From positions 213,093-277,092 of the forward strand of contig NZ_AUJO01000003.1 in the NCBI RefSeq assembly GCF_000424265.1: DNA of 64,000 bases. The letters run 5' to 3'. Shown here in pieces: positions 50,369 to 58,025 of this stretch. A program made the translations under genes and the position numbers. The notes beneath the pieces were generated by a model that did no database searches, was not told where the DNA came from, and saw only the letters and a list, made by a program, of their open reading frames with translations. The stretch is from Butyrivibrio sp. WCD3002. GTDB taxonomy: Bacteria > Bacillota > Clostridia > Lachnospirales > Lachnospiraceae. Position 1 is the first letter of the stretch. Each line of letters begins with the position of its first letter.

Positions 50369-51967
50369 TCATTCCCATTTATCACACAGAGCGATTATCT
50401 GATCTGCAAACTTTGCCTTATCCTTATTGGTCATGCCCTCGCTTCTTGCAATAATTGCAGTAAGCCTTGCACCTGCTGCCTTAAGTCTCGTAAATACATC
50501 AGATACAAGCTTTGCCTGCTTTTTAACTGCTTCCTTCGGAATGCCTTCCTTAATTATCTGACCTGAAATCAGATCAAACTCTGTTCCGCTATAGGGTGCA
50601 TAGGAGCTGTATCCGTACTCATCCCTAAGACAATTGGCAAAGGATGTGCACACTCCGTCTTCGCCGTGGACTATGAATACCTTTTTCGGCCTCTCCTTAA
50701 AGCCCTGTATCCAATTTATCAGTCCGCCCTTGTCGGCATGTCCGGAAAGTCCTGTCAGCTTACATATCTCAGCCCGTACATCCACAGTTTCTCCAAAAAG
50801 CCTTACCTCATCCACACCGTCTATAATGGCGCGTCCTGTTGTTCCAACTGACTGATATCCGACAAAAAGTATGGTGGATTCTTCTCTCCATAAGTTGTGC
50901 TTAAGATGATGTCTTATTCGTCCCGCCTCACACATGCCAGATGCGGAAATGATTACCTTCGGCGTATCCTCTTCGTTTATTGCTCTTGATTCCTCTGTGG
51001 TAATTGCAAGGTTCAGCCCGGGAAAAGAGATGGGATTGATGTGATTTTTTACAAGCTCCATTGCCTCTTCGTCGTAGCATTCCATTGCATGGTCCGTGAA
51101 AACTTCAGTGGCTTCAACGGCCATAGGCGAATCCACATAAACAGGAAAATCTTCCACTGCTGTTACCAGATGCTCCTTTTTTATGGTCCTAAGGAAATAA
51201 AGCATCTCCTGAGTTCTGCCAACTGCAAATGAAGGAATTACAACATTTCCTCCTCGCGCAAAGGTCCTGTTAAGAATCTCTGTCAGCTCCTTTATATAGT
51301 CAGGGCGCTCCTCACCATGATATCTGTCACCATAGGTGGACTCCATAACCACATAGTCGGCACTGGAAGTAAGCGCAGGATCCTTGATAATAGGCTGATC
51401 ATAATTACCGATATCTCCGGAAAATACAATCTTCTTATCCACATTTTTTTCCTTAAGCCACACTTCTATGCTGGCTGAGCCAAGAAGGTGGCCGATGTCG
51501 GTGAACCTTATCTGTACGCCTTCGCAGATATCGATCTTTATTCCGTAGTCGCAGGCCACGATATGGCGTAGCGTATTGTCCGCATCTTCCATGGTATAAA
51601 GGGGTTCTATCTGCTTGATATCCTTATTTCTTTTGCCCTTACGGCTTCTCCATTCAGCCTCCTGCATCTGTATATGAGCACAGTCTCTTAGCATTATGCT
51701 GCAAAGATCAGCAGTTGGTCCTGTCATATATATTTTTCCGCGAAAACCCCTGGCGTACAAAAGCGGTAAATTTCCGGAGTGATCTATATGTGCATGGGTC
51801 AAAAAAACATAGTCGATCTGCGCTTCACTAACCGGCAAATCGACATGCTCAAAGGATATCCTTCCCTGCTCCATTCCGTAGTCAACCAATATGTGTTTTC
51901 CGCAGGCCTCAATGTAATGGCAGCTTCCTGTAACTTCATGATCTGCACCGATGAATCCAAGTTTCAT
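50369..51967 (-). CDS. MBL-fold beta-CASP RNA exonuclease
   Basis: 532-aa metallo-beta-lactamase/beta-CASP nuclease of the RNA-processing type. Metal motif HAHIDH (58-63), followed by the family motif VVMESTYGDRYH, beta-CASP region VIPSFAVGRTQEMLYFL, SASGMCEAGRIRHHL, and the closing GHADKGGLINW and VHGEDGVCTSFA. The C-terminal 80 residues are a helical extension. Expected to process RNA 3' ends or degrade RNA. The start at 51967 has GAGGAGG. 14 bp downstream of a GGDEF gene, probably co-transcribed. Confidence 0.92.
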   Translation of the reverse strand: MKLGFIGADHEVTGSCHYIEACGKHILVDYGMEQGRISFEHVDLPVSEAQIDYVFLTHAHIDHSGNLPLLYARGFRGKIYMTGPTADLCSIMLRDCAHIQMQEAEWRSRKGKRNKDIKQIEPLYTMEDADNTLRHIVACDYGIKIDICEGVQIRFTDIGHLLGSASIEVWLKEKNVDKKIVFSGDIGNYDQPIIKDPALTSSADYVVMESTYGDRYHGEERPDYIKELTEILNRTFARGGNVVIPSFAVGRTQEMLYFLRTIKKEHLVTAVEDFPVYVDSPMAVEATEVFTDHAMECYDEEAMELVKNHINPISFPGLNLAITTEESRAINEEDTPKVIISASGMCEAGRIRHHLKHNLWREESTILFVGYQSVGTTGRAIIDGVDEVRLFGETVDVRAEICKLTGLSGHADKGGLINWIQGFKERPKKVFIVHGEDGVCTSFANCLRDEYGYSSYAPYSGTEFDLISGQIIKEGIPKEAVKKQAKLVSDVFTRLKAAGARLTAIIARSEGMTNKDKAKFADQIIALCDKWE

Positions 51968-51981
51968 AGGCACCTCCTCTT

Positions 51982-53079
51982 CTAGCAAACTACTCTGTTT
52001 CGTCCGCCCTCTTTTGCTTTATACAGCTTCCTGTCTGCTTCCTGAAGAAGTCTTTCAAGACTCATTCCCTCAGCGTAACTGGCTGAACCGATTGAAACTG
52101 TAACGGGTATTGTCTGCCCTCTGAAAACAAAATTATGCTCCTCTATACTGCGGCAAATCCCTCCGATTGACATACAGAATGAGGGATATGGGTACTCCTC
52201 GGGATTTATCAAAATGAATTCCTCACCGCCCCATCTGCCAACAATCATCCCCTGATCTATTGCGGGCCTTAGTATCTTAGACAGTTCTTTTAATACAAAA
52301 TCCCCGGCCAGGTGTCCATAGGTATCATTTACATGCTTGAAAAAGTCCACATCCATTATAGCTACGCTTAAAGGGAGCTTTCTCTCTGCCTGAGCTTTTA
52401 TCTCATTTTCAAGAATTCTCTGGGTACGCTGCCTGTTGTAAAATCCTGTCATCTGGTCATATTCTGCTCTTTTCAATAGAGCTTCATTCCTGCGCCCCAC
52501 GCGGCTTGTATACATTCGTGTGTAGACCATAACAGAGAAGAAACCAATAATTGAGTTAATACAGTAAATTACTCTCTGAGCAATTTCGCTTGGATGAAAA
52601 TGCTTGGGAAATATGTCTTTCCATGTTAAAACAACAAGCGCAATATATGTCAGAACAAGAAGAACCGCATAAATCTGGCTTCCTCTTCGCTCTTTTTCCT
52701 GAAGAATAGGTGAAACAAATGGAACAAATATGGCACAGAAAAGCCCGAAAAGCCACTGATAAAAGCCGCACTCTCCGCCCATAAAAACAGTTGCACAAAC
52801 TGCGTGTACATAAACCTCCCACAGGCAGATCCACGCTGCCACAAGCACATTACCTTTTCTGACAAAGTAATTTGCCACAGCATAAGTCAGCATGCTGAAG
52901 ATATTTATGATCACCATGGGGTTATTCTTAAAGCCTATATAACATAATTCGAGCACAAAATGTATCCAGAAGAAGTTAATGACTATGCTGTTTACCACCA
53001 GCATATCCTGAAAATCACCACTTACTTCATCTTTATACACGCGCCTGATTTTGTTTTTATCAATCTCGGATTTCGTCAT
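51982..53079 (-). CDS. Membrane diguanylate cyclase (GGDEF)
   Basis: 365 aa. About six hydrophobic helices in the N-terminal 190 residues, then a GGDEF domain with intact RWGGEEF and the substrate half-site (YDQMTGFYNRQRTQRILENE). Makes cyclic di-GMP at the membrane in response to an unknown signal. Start at 53079. It is upstream of the beta-CASP nuclease gene, with a short gap. Confidence 0.92.
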   Translation of the reverse strand: MTKSEIDKNKIRRVYKDEVSGDFQDMLVVNSIVINFFWIHFVLELCYIGFKNNPMVIINIFSMLTYAVANYFVRKGNVLVAAWICLWEVYVHAVCATVFMGGECGFYQWLFGLFCAIFVPFVSPILQEKERRGSQIYAVLLVLTYIALVVLTWKDIFPKHFHPSEIAQRVIYCINSIIGFFSVMVYTRMYTSRVGRRNEALLKRAEYDQMTGFYNRQRTQRILENEIKAQAERKLPLSVAIMDVDFFKHVNDTYGHLAGDFVLKELSKILRPAIDQGMIVGRWGGEEFILINPEEYPYPSFCMSIGGICRSIEEHNFVFRGQTIPVTVSIGSASYAEGMSLERLLQEADRKLYKAKEGGRNRVVC

Positions 53080-53238
53080 GAAATCATCTCCCACTCATAC
53101 ATTAATTTTAATTCCATGTATCAGTGTATGCAAATAAATAAACTATAAAAAGACTTAATAAACAGGCTTAGCTTTTCTGCGAAAATACAATAGCTTTGAG
53201 TTCAGGGTTGCCGAAGTGCCTACACTTTTCAGGGGGTG

Positions 53239-53300
53239 CAGCTTCCTATCCGAGGCATTGCCAGGCTTCCATTAAGATGTTACAGCTTCCTATCCGAGGC
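53239..53300. repeat. 18-bp direct repeat at the end of the methyltransferase-fold gene
   Basis: CAGCTTCCTATCCGAGGC at 53239-53256 and again at 53283-53300. The second copy is the last codons (ASDRKL) of the gene at 53280; the first lies just after its stop. A small tandem duplication or strand-slippage event is the simplest reading. Confidence 0.6.
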
Positions 53301-53987
53301 CATAAGAATACAGTTGCCACCTCCGGGGCATCTGACAATTCTTGTATGGGCAAAGATTGTTTTAAGACTCTCGTTTGTCATATGCGTCTCCATGGAAATG
53401 ACATCATGAGCCTCGTTAATAAGATTAAGCGCATAGATGCCATTTGGTCTTAGCATAGAATAGACCTGCCTTAGCGCGTCTCTTGATAAAATTGCCTTCG
53501 AAGCAGCGCTTCCGGTATAAGCATCAAATATTACAAGATCGTAGGCTGCGAAATTGCTGTTCTGCCTGATGAATTCCAGACCGTCCTGAATCTTTATGGT
53601 CAGCCTTTTGTCAGTTGTATCAAGACCAAAGTATTCCTTTGCAAGATTTACATATCCTGCATCTACCTCCACAACTGTCATTTTTCGCTCAGGATGGTCC
53701 TTTAAAAATATCTTTGGAAATACGAAGCCTCCTCCGCCTATCAGTAAGGCGTTGTTCAGCCCTTTGTGGTGCTCTGTTATAAGCTTCAGCGTCCGCATGT
53801 ATTTAAACAACGGATCCTTATCACCGTGCTCATCCAGATACATCCCGGATTCTCTTACGCCGTCATAGAGCAAAAGCCTTACTGCTCTTCCATCTTCAAT
53901 TGTGTCCTTAATCTCTATGTGCCTATCCTTTGACCTGAATCTGGTTCTCGGAAACAGGAACAACATGAACTGTTCAAACAGAGTCAT
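53280..53987 (-). CDS. Spermidine-synthase-like protein
   Basis: 235-aa protein with the spermidine synthase/methyltransferase Rossmann core: LLIGGGGFVFPK (nucleotide loop), VVEVDAGYVNLAKEYFGL, DGLEFIRQ, DLVIFDAYTGSA. The N-terminal lid region is short (about 45 residues, compared with more than 60 in SpeE) and no decarboxylation partner (SpeD) is nearby. So aminopropyl transfer is possible but not certain; many fused or short homologues have unknown substrates. AGGAG site. The 18-bp repeat after its stop is noted separately. Confidence 0.85.
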   Translation of the reverse strand: MTLFEQFMLFLFPRTRFRSKDRHIEIKDTIEDGRAVRLLLYDGVRESGMYLDEHGDKDPLFKYMRTLKLITEHHKGLNNALLIGGGGFVFPKIFLKDHPERKMTVVEVDAGYVNLAKEYFGLDTTDKRLTIKIQDGLEFIRQNSNFAAYDLVIFDAYTGSAASKAILSRDALRQVYSMLRPNGIYALNLINEAHDVISMETHMTNESLKTIFAHTRIVRCPGGGNCILMASDRKL

Positions 53988-54513
53988 TTTAAGCTCCTAT
54001 GATGTGTTGCCATATGTGATATGTCCACTTCTAATCTCATATTACGATTATTGCACATGAGTCACGGCATATCAAAAGCTTTGCACTTTGATGAAGATTC
54101 CGCAGCCCTTTCCCAGCTTTCCAGAGCTTACTCTCGCTTATATTCTGCTTTTTTACGACAATTGTTCTCCTTGTCGCTTCCAAAAAGGCATACAAAACGA
54201 AATTACGATGGCTCTGGCATGGACCTGTCTGCTGCTTTTTCAATTTTTCAAATTCCAGCAGGTCGAATTTATACTATTATGATAATTCGCAGACTGTATT
54301 ACGTTATTCAAACGATTCGATGTTCTTTTTCAATGAAAAATACGATATTTCGTTAAAAAACACCCAAAAATGCCTGCTGTAATTTCGATTTTTTCAAATT
54401 CCGGCATGTCAGCCTATCATATCAGCAATCGATTCATCACACGACTTCTGCGTTTCCAAAATGAATTTCAAAAATCCCCCATTTAAGAAAAGTACTTCTG
54501 TCATGATCATGAT
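53988..54513. other. Non-coding stretch with a repeated motif
   Basis: Open frames here are short and unconvincing on both strands. A motif TTTTTCAAATTCC(A/G)GCA(G/T)GTC occurs twice (about 54243-54272 and 54393-54421), each preceded by TGCTG and an AT-rich stretch. It may be a degraded gene or a spacer array of the same kind as 11601-11871. Nothing else is supported. Confidence 0.4.
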
Positions 54514-54753
54514 TCATTCCCTATGACAGGTGATAATCGTATAGCTGCTTGCATTGACTGTAATTACACACCCATCGATGTGAACGTACCAGTTTTTGCC
54601 CTGTCTTTCTATAACTGCGTTTGTATCAAGGATCTTCTCCTTACACCACGCAACTACATCAATATCTCCAAGTCCAAGGTTTCTTCTGATTCTGTCCACT
54701 CCCATTTCAGTGGTATGTATGCTATCTAAATTTTCAATCAGTATATTCTCCAT
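54514..54753 (-). CDS. DUF3781 domain protein, 79 aa
   Basis: 79 aa, matching DUF3781: MENILIENLDSIHTTEMGVD, RIRRNLGLGDIDVVAWCK, then a beta-hairpin (NWYVHIDGCVITVNASSYTI) ending HRE. The start at 54753 fits an AAAGGA site; an extension to 54834 is not supported. The family has no known function but often resembles toxin/antitoxin or nuclease-inhibitor-sized proteins. Upstream of the tRNA-Leu locus, divergent from it. Confidence 0.8.
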   Translation of the reverse strand: MENILIENLDSIHTTEMGVDRIRRNLGLGDIDVVAWCKEKILDTNAVIERQGKNWYVHIDGCVITVNASSYTIITCHRE

Positions 54754-54818
54754 AACCTGTATTCCTTTATCTAAGACAAACATTTCCGAAAATAGACTTA
54801 AAATAAGCCGAAATAAAA

Positions 54819-54848
54819 TTGACGAGCAGCCCAACCATAGAGTATATT
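54819..54848 (+). promoter_or_regulatory. Promoter of the tRNA-Leu(UAG) locus
   Basis: TTGACG (54819-54824), 18-bp spacer, TATATT (54843-54848), 10 bp before the first base of the disrupted tRNA. It would transcribe both tRNA copies. Confidence 0.65.
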
Positions 54849-54858
54849 ATAACAGTTA

Positions 54859-55044
54859 GCAGAAGTGATGGAATTGGCAGACATGCAGGATTTAGGTTCC
54901 TGTGCCGCAAGGCGTGTGGGTTCAATCTCCGCTCCGCTTCGGTCGGCGCAAAGCCAACGGTCTACGTTCCACTTCGGTCGTTGCTAAGCGTTCGTCCCCC
55001 GGACGAACAGCAACCCCCGGACGTTGTGCGCCCCATCTTCTGCA
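54859..55044 (+). pseudogene. tRNA-Leu(UAG) interrupted in its T-loop
   Basis: Same sequence as the intact tRNA at 55074-55155 from the first base through the T-loop TTCAA (54925). It is then interrupted by 106 bp, after which the T-stem/acceptor CCCATCTTCTGCA (55032-55044) resumes. The GT that ends the T-loop in the intact copy is missing. Without removal of the insert, the T-arm cannot form, so the gene is probably inactive unless the RNA is spliced or folds the insert as an extended T-arm. Confidence 0.85.
54926..55031 (+). repeat. Structured element C, with a second copy nested inside
   Basis: The outer element starts TCTCCGCTCCGCTTCGGTCG, then stem GGCGCA/TGCGCC (54945-54950, 55027-55032) with a 5'-only AAGC bulge and CAACG/CGTTG. 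Within that apical loop lies a second element, TCTACGTTCCACTTCGGTCG with stem GTTGCT/AGCAAC (54980-54985, 55009-55014), AAGC bulge, hairpin GTTCGTCC/GGACGAAC, and then CCCC. Both have the same order of parts, so one copy appears to have inserted into another. Confidence 0.75.
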
Positions 55045-55073
55045 TTTTGGTTATCAATTTAATATGTTTGCTT

Positions 55074-55155
55074 GCAGAAGTGATGGAATTGGCAGACATG
55101 CAGGATTTAGGTTCCTGTGCCGCAAGGCGTGTGGGTTCAAGTCCCATCTTCTGCA
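55074..55155 (+). tRNA. tRNA-Leu (anticodon TAG), intact copy
   Basis: 82-nt class II tRNA: acceptor GCAGAAG/CTTCTGC, anticodon stem CAGGA/TCCTG with loop TTTAGGT giving UAG, variable arm TGCCGCAAGGCG, T-arm GTGGG/CCCAT with loop TTCAAGT. Tandem duplicate of the disrupted copy, 29 bp downstream of its 3' end, probably sharing its promoter. It supplies the function lost in that copy. Confidence 0.95.
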
Positions 55156-55284
55156 TTAATTAATATCAGTGTTTGTGTAGTATTATAGATGTATAAATAC
55201 TATATGAATACTGATTTTTTTATAAGTCTCTTTTTACATTAGTCTAGATGCAGAAAGACAGAATCGAGATTTGTGGAGGATGTT

Positions 55285-55863
55285 ATGTTAAAAGATTATG
55301 AAATAGATAAACCAATTCTTGAAACGAACAGATTGATTATTCGTGTGCTTAACGAAAATGATGTGCCTGATTTAAAAGAGTGGCTTGGGAGAGATGAAAT
55401 CTATACATATTGGGGCAGAAAAGCAAGTAAGAATGAGAAAAATCCTGAGCTTATGTTTATTGATCCCCGCCCTTGGGTAAAAAGAAAACCTTCTCCTGAT
55501 TTTGATTGGGGAATTGTACTAAAAGAATCCAATAAAGTGGTGGGTATGATTTCGGTATTTAATATCCAAAATTCCAGAATGGGTGATATAGCATACAGAA
55601 TCAATCCTGAGTACTGGCATATGGGAATTACTACAGAAGCTTTAAAGGAAGTGGTACGGTTCATATTTGAGAACACAGAAATAGACCGTTTGAATGGAAA
55701 TGCGGATGTAAGAAACATTGCTTCAAATAAGGTTATGGAAAAATGTGGTTTTATAAAAGAAGGGACCGTTCGCCAAGGAAAAATGGTTTCTGTTTATTGT
55801 GATTATAATATTTATGGCATGCTCAGAGATGATTACGCGAGCTTGCAAGGTATAACCAAATAA
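55285..55863 (+). CDS. GNAT family N-acetyltransferase (RimJ-like)
   Basis: 192 aa. RimJ/RimL-type acetyltransferase pattern: ILETNRLIIRVLNENDVPDL, IAYRINPEYWHMGITTEALK, NIASNKVMEKCGFIKEGTVR. The start at 55285 has GGAGG 5 nt upstream. It is the first gene on the plus strand after the tRNA-Leu locus. Substrate unknown. Converges with the next GNAT gene, sharing a terminator. Confidence 0.9.
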   Translation: MLKDYEIDKPILETNRLIIRVLNENDVPDLKEWLGRDEIYTYWGRKASKNEKNPELMFIDPRPWVKRKPSPDFDWGIVLKESNKVVGMISVFNIQNSRMGDIAYRINPEYWHMGITTEALKEVVRFIFENTEIDRLNGNADVRNIASNKVMEKCGFIKEGTVRQGKMVSVYCDYNIYGMLRDDYASLQGITK

Positions 55864-55866
55864 ATT

Positions 55867-55889
55867 AATCCCAGGAATTTCCTGGGATT
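55867..55889. terminator. Shared terminator between two GNAT genes
   Basis: Perfect 11-bp stem AATCCCAGGAA/TTCCTGGGATT with a 1-nt loop between convergent genes. Likely bidirectional, although T-runs are modest. Confidence 0.75.
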
Positions 55890-55893
55890 CTTA

Positions 55894-56445
55894 TTACTCA
55901 AAAATATTCACCATAATGATCTCGTCGCGGTAGGTGCCGTCGAGGAGTTTGAAGGCTCTGGGATTGATGCCGTACTCTTTAAAGCCGCTTTTCTCGTAGA
56001 GGTGGCGGGCTCTTTCGTTGTCACTGTAAACGCCAAGCTCTAGCTGCTCGAAGCCGTTGAGTTTAGCCTGCTCTATGGCAAGAGACATCATGTAGCTGCC
56101 AAGGCCCAGTCCTGTATATTTCTGGCGAATAGACATTCCAAGATAACCTCTGTGCATATATTTAAGGTGAGGACGAACCATGGTCACACCGAGGTCGCCG
56201 ATGATCTGGTCTCCGAGAAAAGCATTAATCATGAAATCTGTCTTACTGTTTTCCAGTGAAGTAAGAACGCCTTTCATTATCTCCAGATTGAAGGGTCCAT
56301 CCTCCGGTTCTCTTGCAAGAAAATGTGACTCTGCCGCAGTGGCTTCTCTAAGATCTTTTAGAAGCGGTGCATCTTCTGCACGAACACTTCTTATTAACGC
56401 TTCTTCCCCATTTGGAAAAATAAATTTTCTTTCTTCAATCAACAT
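55894..56445 (-). CDS. GNAT family N-acetyltransferase
   Basis: 183 aa with the GNAT fold: IGDLGVTMVRPHLKYMHRGY, LGMSIRQKYTGLGLGSYMMS (the acetyl-CoA loop) and LELGVYSDNERARHLYEKSG. Not closely similar to the neighbouring GNAT. Ribosome site GGGAG. The small gene at 56563 lies upstream of it on the same strand, with its own terminator. Confidence 0.9.
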   Translation of the reverse strand: MLIEERKFIFPNGEEALIRSVRAEDAPLLKDLREATAAESHFLAREPEDGPFNLEIMKGVLTSLENSKTDFMINAFLGDQIIGDLGVTMVRPHLKYMHRGYLGMSIRQKYTGLGLGSYMMSLAIEQAKLNGFEQLELGVYSDNERARHLYEKSGFKEYGINPRAFKLLDGTYRDEIIMVNIFE

Positions 56446-56524
56446 CTCTTATTCTCCCATTCCTTCACCATTCTTGTGTAATGTTCCGTCGCTCTTTCTA
56501 TATTTTAATATTATCCAATTAATT

Positions 56525-56557
56525 AAAAAAGACCTATACCCACACGGATAAAGGTCT
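56525..56557 (-). terminator. Terminator of the 44-aa gene
   Basis: Minus-strand AGACCTTTATCC pairs with GGGTATAGGTCT, followed by T6. Confidence 0.75.
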
Positions 56558-56562
56558 GTTTT

Positions 56563-56697
56563 TCACTTATCGGTAGTTAATCTGCCAAGGGCTTTGGCAT
56601 CCTCAACCTCTTTAAACGGAACTGCTCCCGGCTCGTGTTCAAGATACGGAAGTTCATCCGGATTCCCGCTGTATTTACCTGCGTAGTGAAATTTCAT
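56563..56697 (-). CDS. Small protein, 44 aa
   Basis: Unrecognised 44-residue protein starting MKFHYAGKYSGNPDELPYLE with KALGRLTTDK at the end. Strong GAGGGGG site before the ATG and a ded­icated terminator after the stop, so a real gene is likely. Acidic/proline-rich with no membrane segment. Lies 91 bp downstream of the HAD gene on the same strand. Confidence 0.6.
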   Translation of the reverse strand: MKFHYAGKYSGNPDELPYLEHEPGAVPFKEVEDAKALGRLTTDK

Positions 56698-56788
56698 AAT
56701 TTTTCCCCCTCATCTTTTTCATTTCACACCTAAATGTAATATATCATAAAGAATGCAGCACTGCATTTGCCGAATTCTTTTAAGCTGC

Positions 56789-57442
56789 CTAATTCCTTAG
56801 ATATCCCACCACATCAATGAGACTTTCAAGCACTGTTTCAGAAAGCTCCTCCATCTCTTCATTAGAAGGCAAAAGATCAGGCACCATGATGGGTCTTAAG
56901 CCGCCAGCGTTAGCAGAGCGTATTCCGTTGTAGGAGTCCTCTATGGCATAGGCATCCTCAGGCTTTACGCCAATCTTCTCACAGGCAAGAAGAAAAATCT
57001 CAGGGTCGGGTTTACTCTTTGAAACCATGTCACCTGTCACCAGCTCATCAAAATAGTCCAGTATTCCGGCATCCCTTAGCTGATTCTCCACGGTCTGCCT
57101 TTTGGTGGAAGAAGCAAGCGCAATCTTCTTTCCTTCATATTTAAGAAAATCCAGAATCGCATGTACGCCGTTTTTCATAGGAAGACGGCCGCCATCATAT
57201 TTTTCATGGTACATCTTGGACGCTTCCTTAGCGTAAACGTCGTATGGAAAATCGTCGCCATAGGCTTCAAGCATTATTTCTCTGGTTCTCTTATCCGTAG
57301 TACCTGTGCAGGCAAGATATGGCTCTTCCATATTTTCAATACCATATTTTTCTGCCAGTTCAAGCCAGCAATTCATAGTTGCTCTTTCTGAATCGAAAAT
57401 AACTCCGTCCATATCAAAAACAACCGCTTCAAACTTCTTCAC
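56789..57442 (-). CDS. HAD-family hydrolase (beta-phosphoglucomutase-like)
   Basis: 217 aa. Motif I DMDGVIFDSE with the nucleophile Asp, cap domain helix (WLELAEKYGIENMEEPYLAC), motif II ALASSTKR, Lys in SKSKPDPEIF and motif IV AIEDSYNGI. Subfamily IA, phosphatase or phosphomutase acting on a small sugar phosphate. The GTG at 57442 has GGGAGGAG upstream; an extended frame from 57508 overlaps the tautomerase terminator and is not used. Confidence 0.9.
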   Translation of the reverse strand: MKKFEAVVFDMDGVIFDSERATMNCWLELAEKYGIENMEEPYLACTGTTDKRTREIMLEAYGDDFPYDVYAKEASKMYHEKYDGGRLPMKNGVHAILDFLKYEGKKIALASSTKRQTVENQLRDAGILDYFDELVTGDMVSKSKPDPEIFLLACEKIGVKPEDAYAIEDSYNGIRSANAGGLRPIMVPDLLPSNEEMEELSETVLESLIDVVGYLRN

Positions 57443-57474
57443 AACTTTCTCCTCCCATCTATCATGTAAAAAGA

Positions 57475-57518
57475 AAAATGATTTTTGTATCCGAAAATTG
57501 GGTATCAAAAATCATTTT
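57475..57518 (-). terminator. Terminator of the tautomerase gene
   Basis: AAAATGATTTTTG..TACC/GG.TAC..CAAAAATCATTTT stem followed on the minus strand by TTTTTCTTTTT. Confidence 0.88.
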
Positions 57519-57581
57519 CCAAACATAATCTGAGCTGGTCCCGCCAGGTCCTTAGAACCTCGCTAAGCACTTCTTCTCAAA

Positions 57582-57926
57582 TCAAAAATTGTTGCCGTTC
57601 CAGCCCCAGTCGTGGGAAGCTGCGTACTTGATATACATGTGATCCGGAGCCACTCCCAAAACTTCACCGTAAATCTTGGTGAGCTCTGCTGTCATCTTCT
57701 CAAAAGCTGCCGGATTTGGATCGCCATAAATATTCACCGCGATAAAAGCAGTGGGTGCATCTCCCTCACCTCTGAAAAACATGTTCTGATCATCTGCAAG
57801 ATCGATCATGAGCCAGCTCTCGCTCTTCCCGGGGATAAGTGCTATTGCCTGACCAAGTCTCTCCTTAAGCTCTTTTCTCTGCTCGGGTGTTGTCTTAACG
57901 CTTACCTTAGAATCAATAAATGGCAT
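57582..57926 (-). CDS. MIF-like tautomerase
   Basis: 114 aa, related to macrophage migration inhibitory factor / phenylpyruvate tautomerase. Pro at position 2 becomes the catalytic N-terminal proline once Met is removed (MPFIDSKVSVK). Further landmarks: LADDQNMFFRGEGDAPTAFI and the C-terminal IKYAASHDWGWNGNNF. Expected trimer, cytoplasmic. GGAGG site. Enzymatic substrate unknown. Confidence 0.9.
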   Translation of the reverse strand: MPFIDSKVSVKTTPEQRKELKERLGQAIALIPGKSESWLMIDLADDQNMFFRGEGDAPTAFIAVNIYGDPNPAAFEKMTAELTKIYGEVLGVAPDHMYIKYAASHDWGWNGNNF

Positions 57927-58025
57927 AATCTCGTCCTCCTGTAATCAACTCAAACCTCATCTTTTTATTCAAAAAACAACTACATCTAATGTAAATCAAT
58001 ATTCATGAATAAGTAAATACATAAA

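Noticed and set aside
54819..55163. Open frames covering both tRNA-Leu(UAG) copies
   Set aside because: Coding is excluded by the tRNA sequence. The frames repeat because the tRNA is duplicated.
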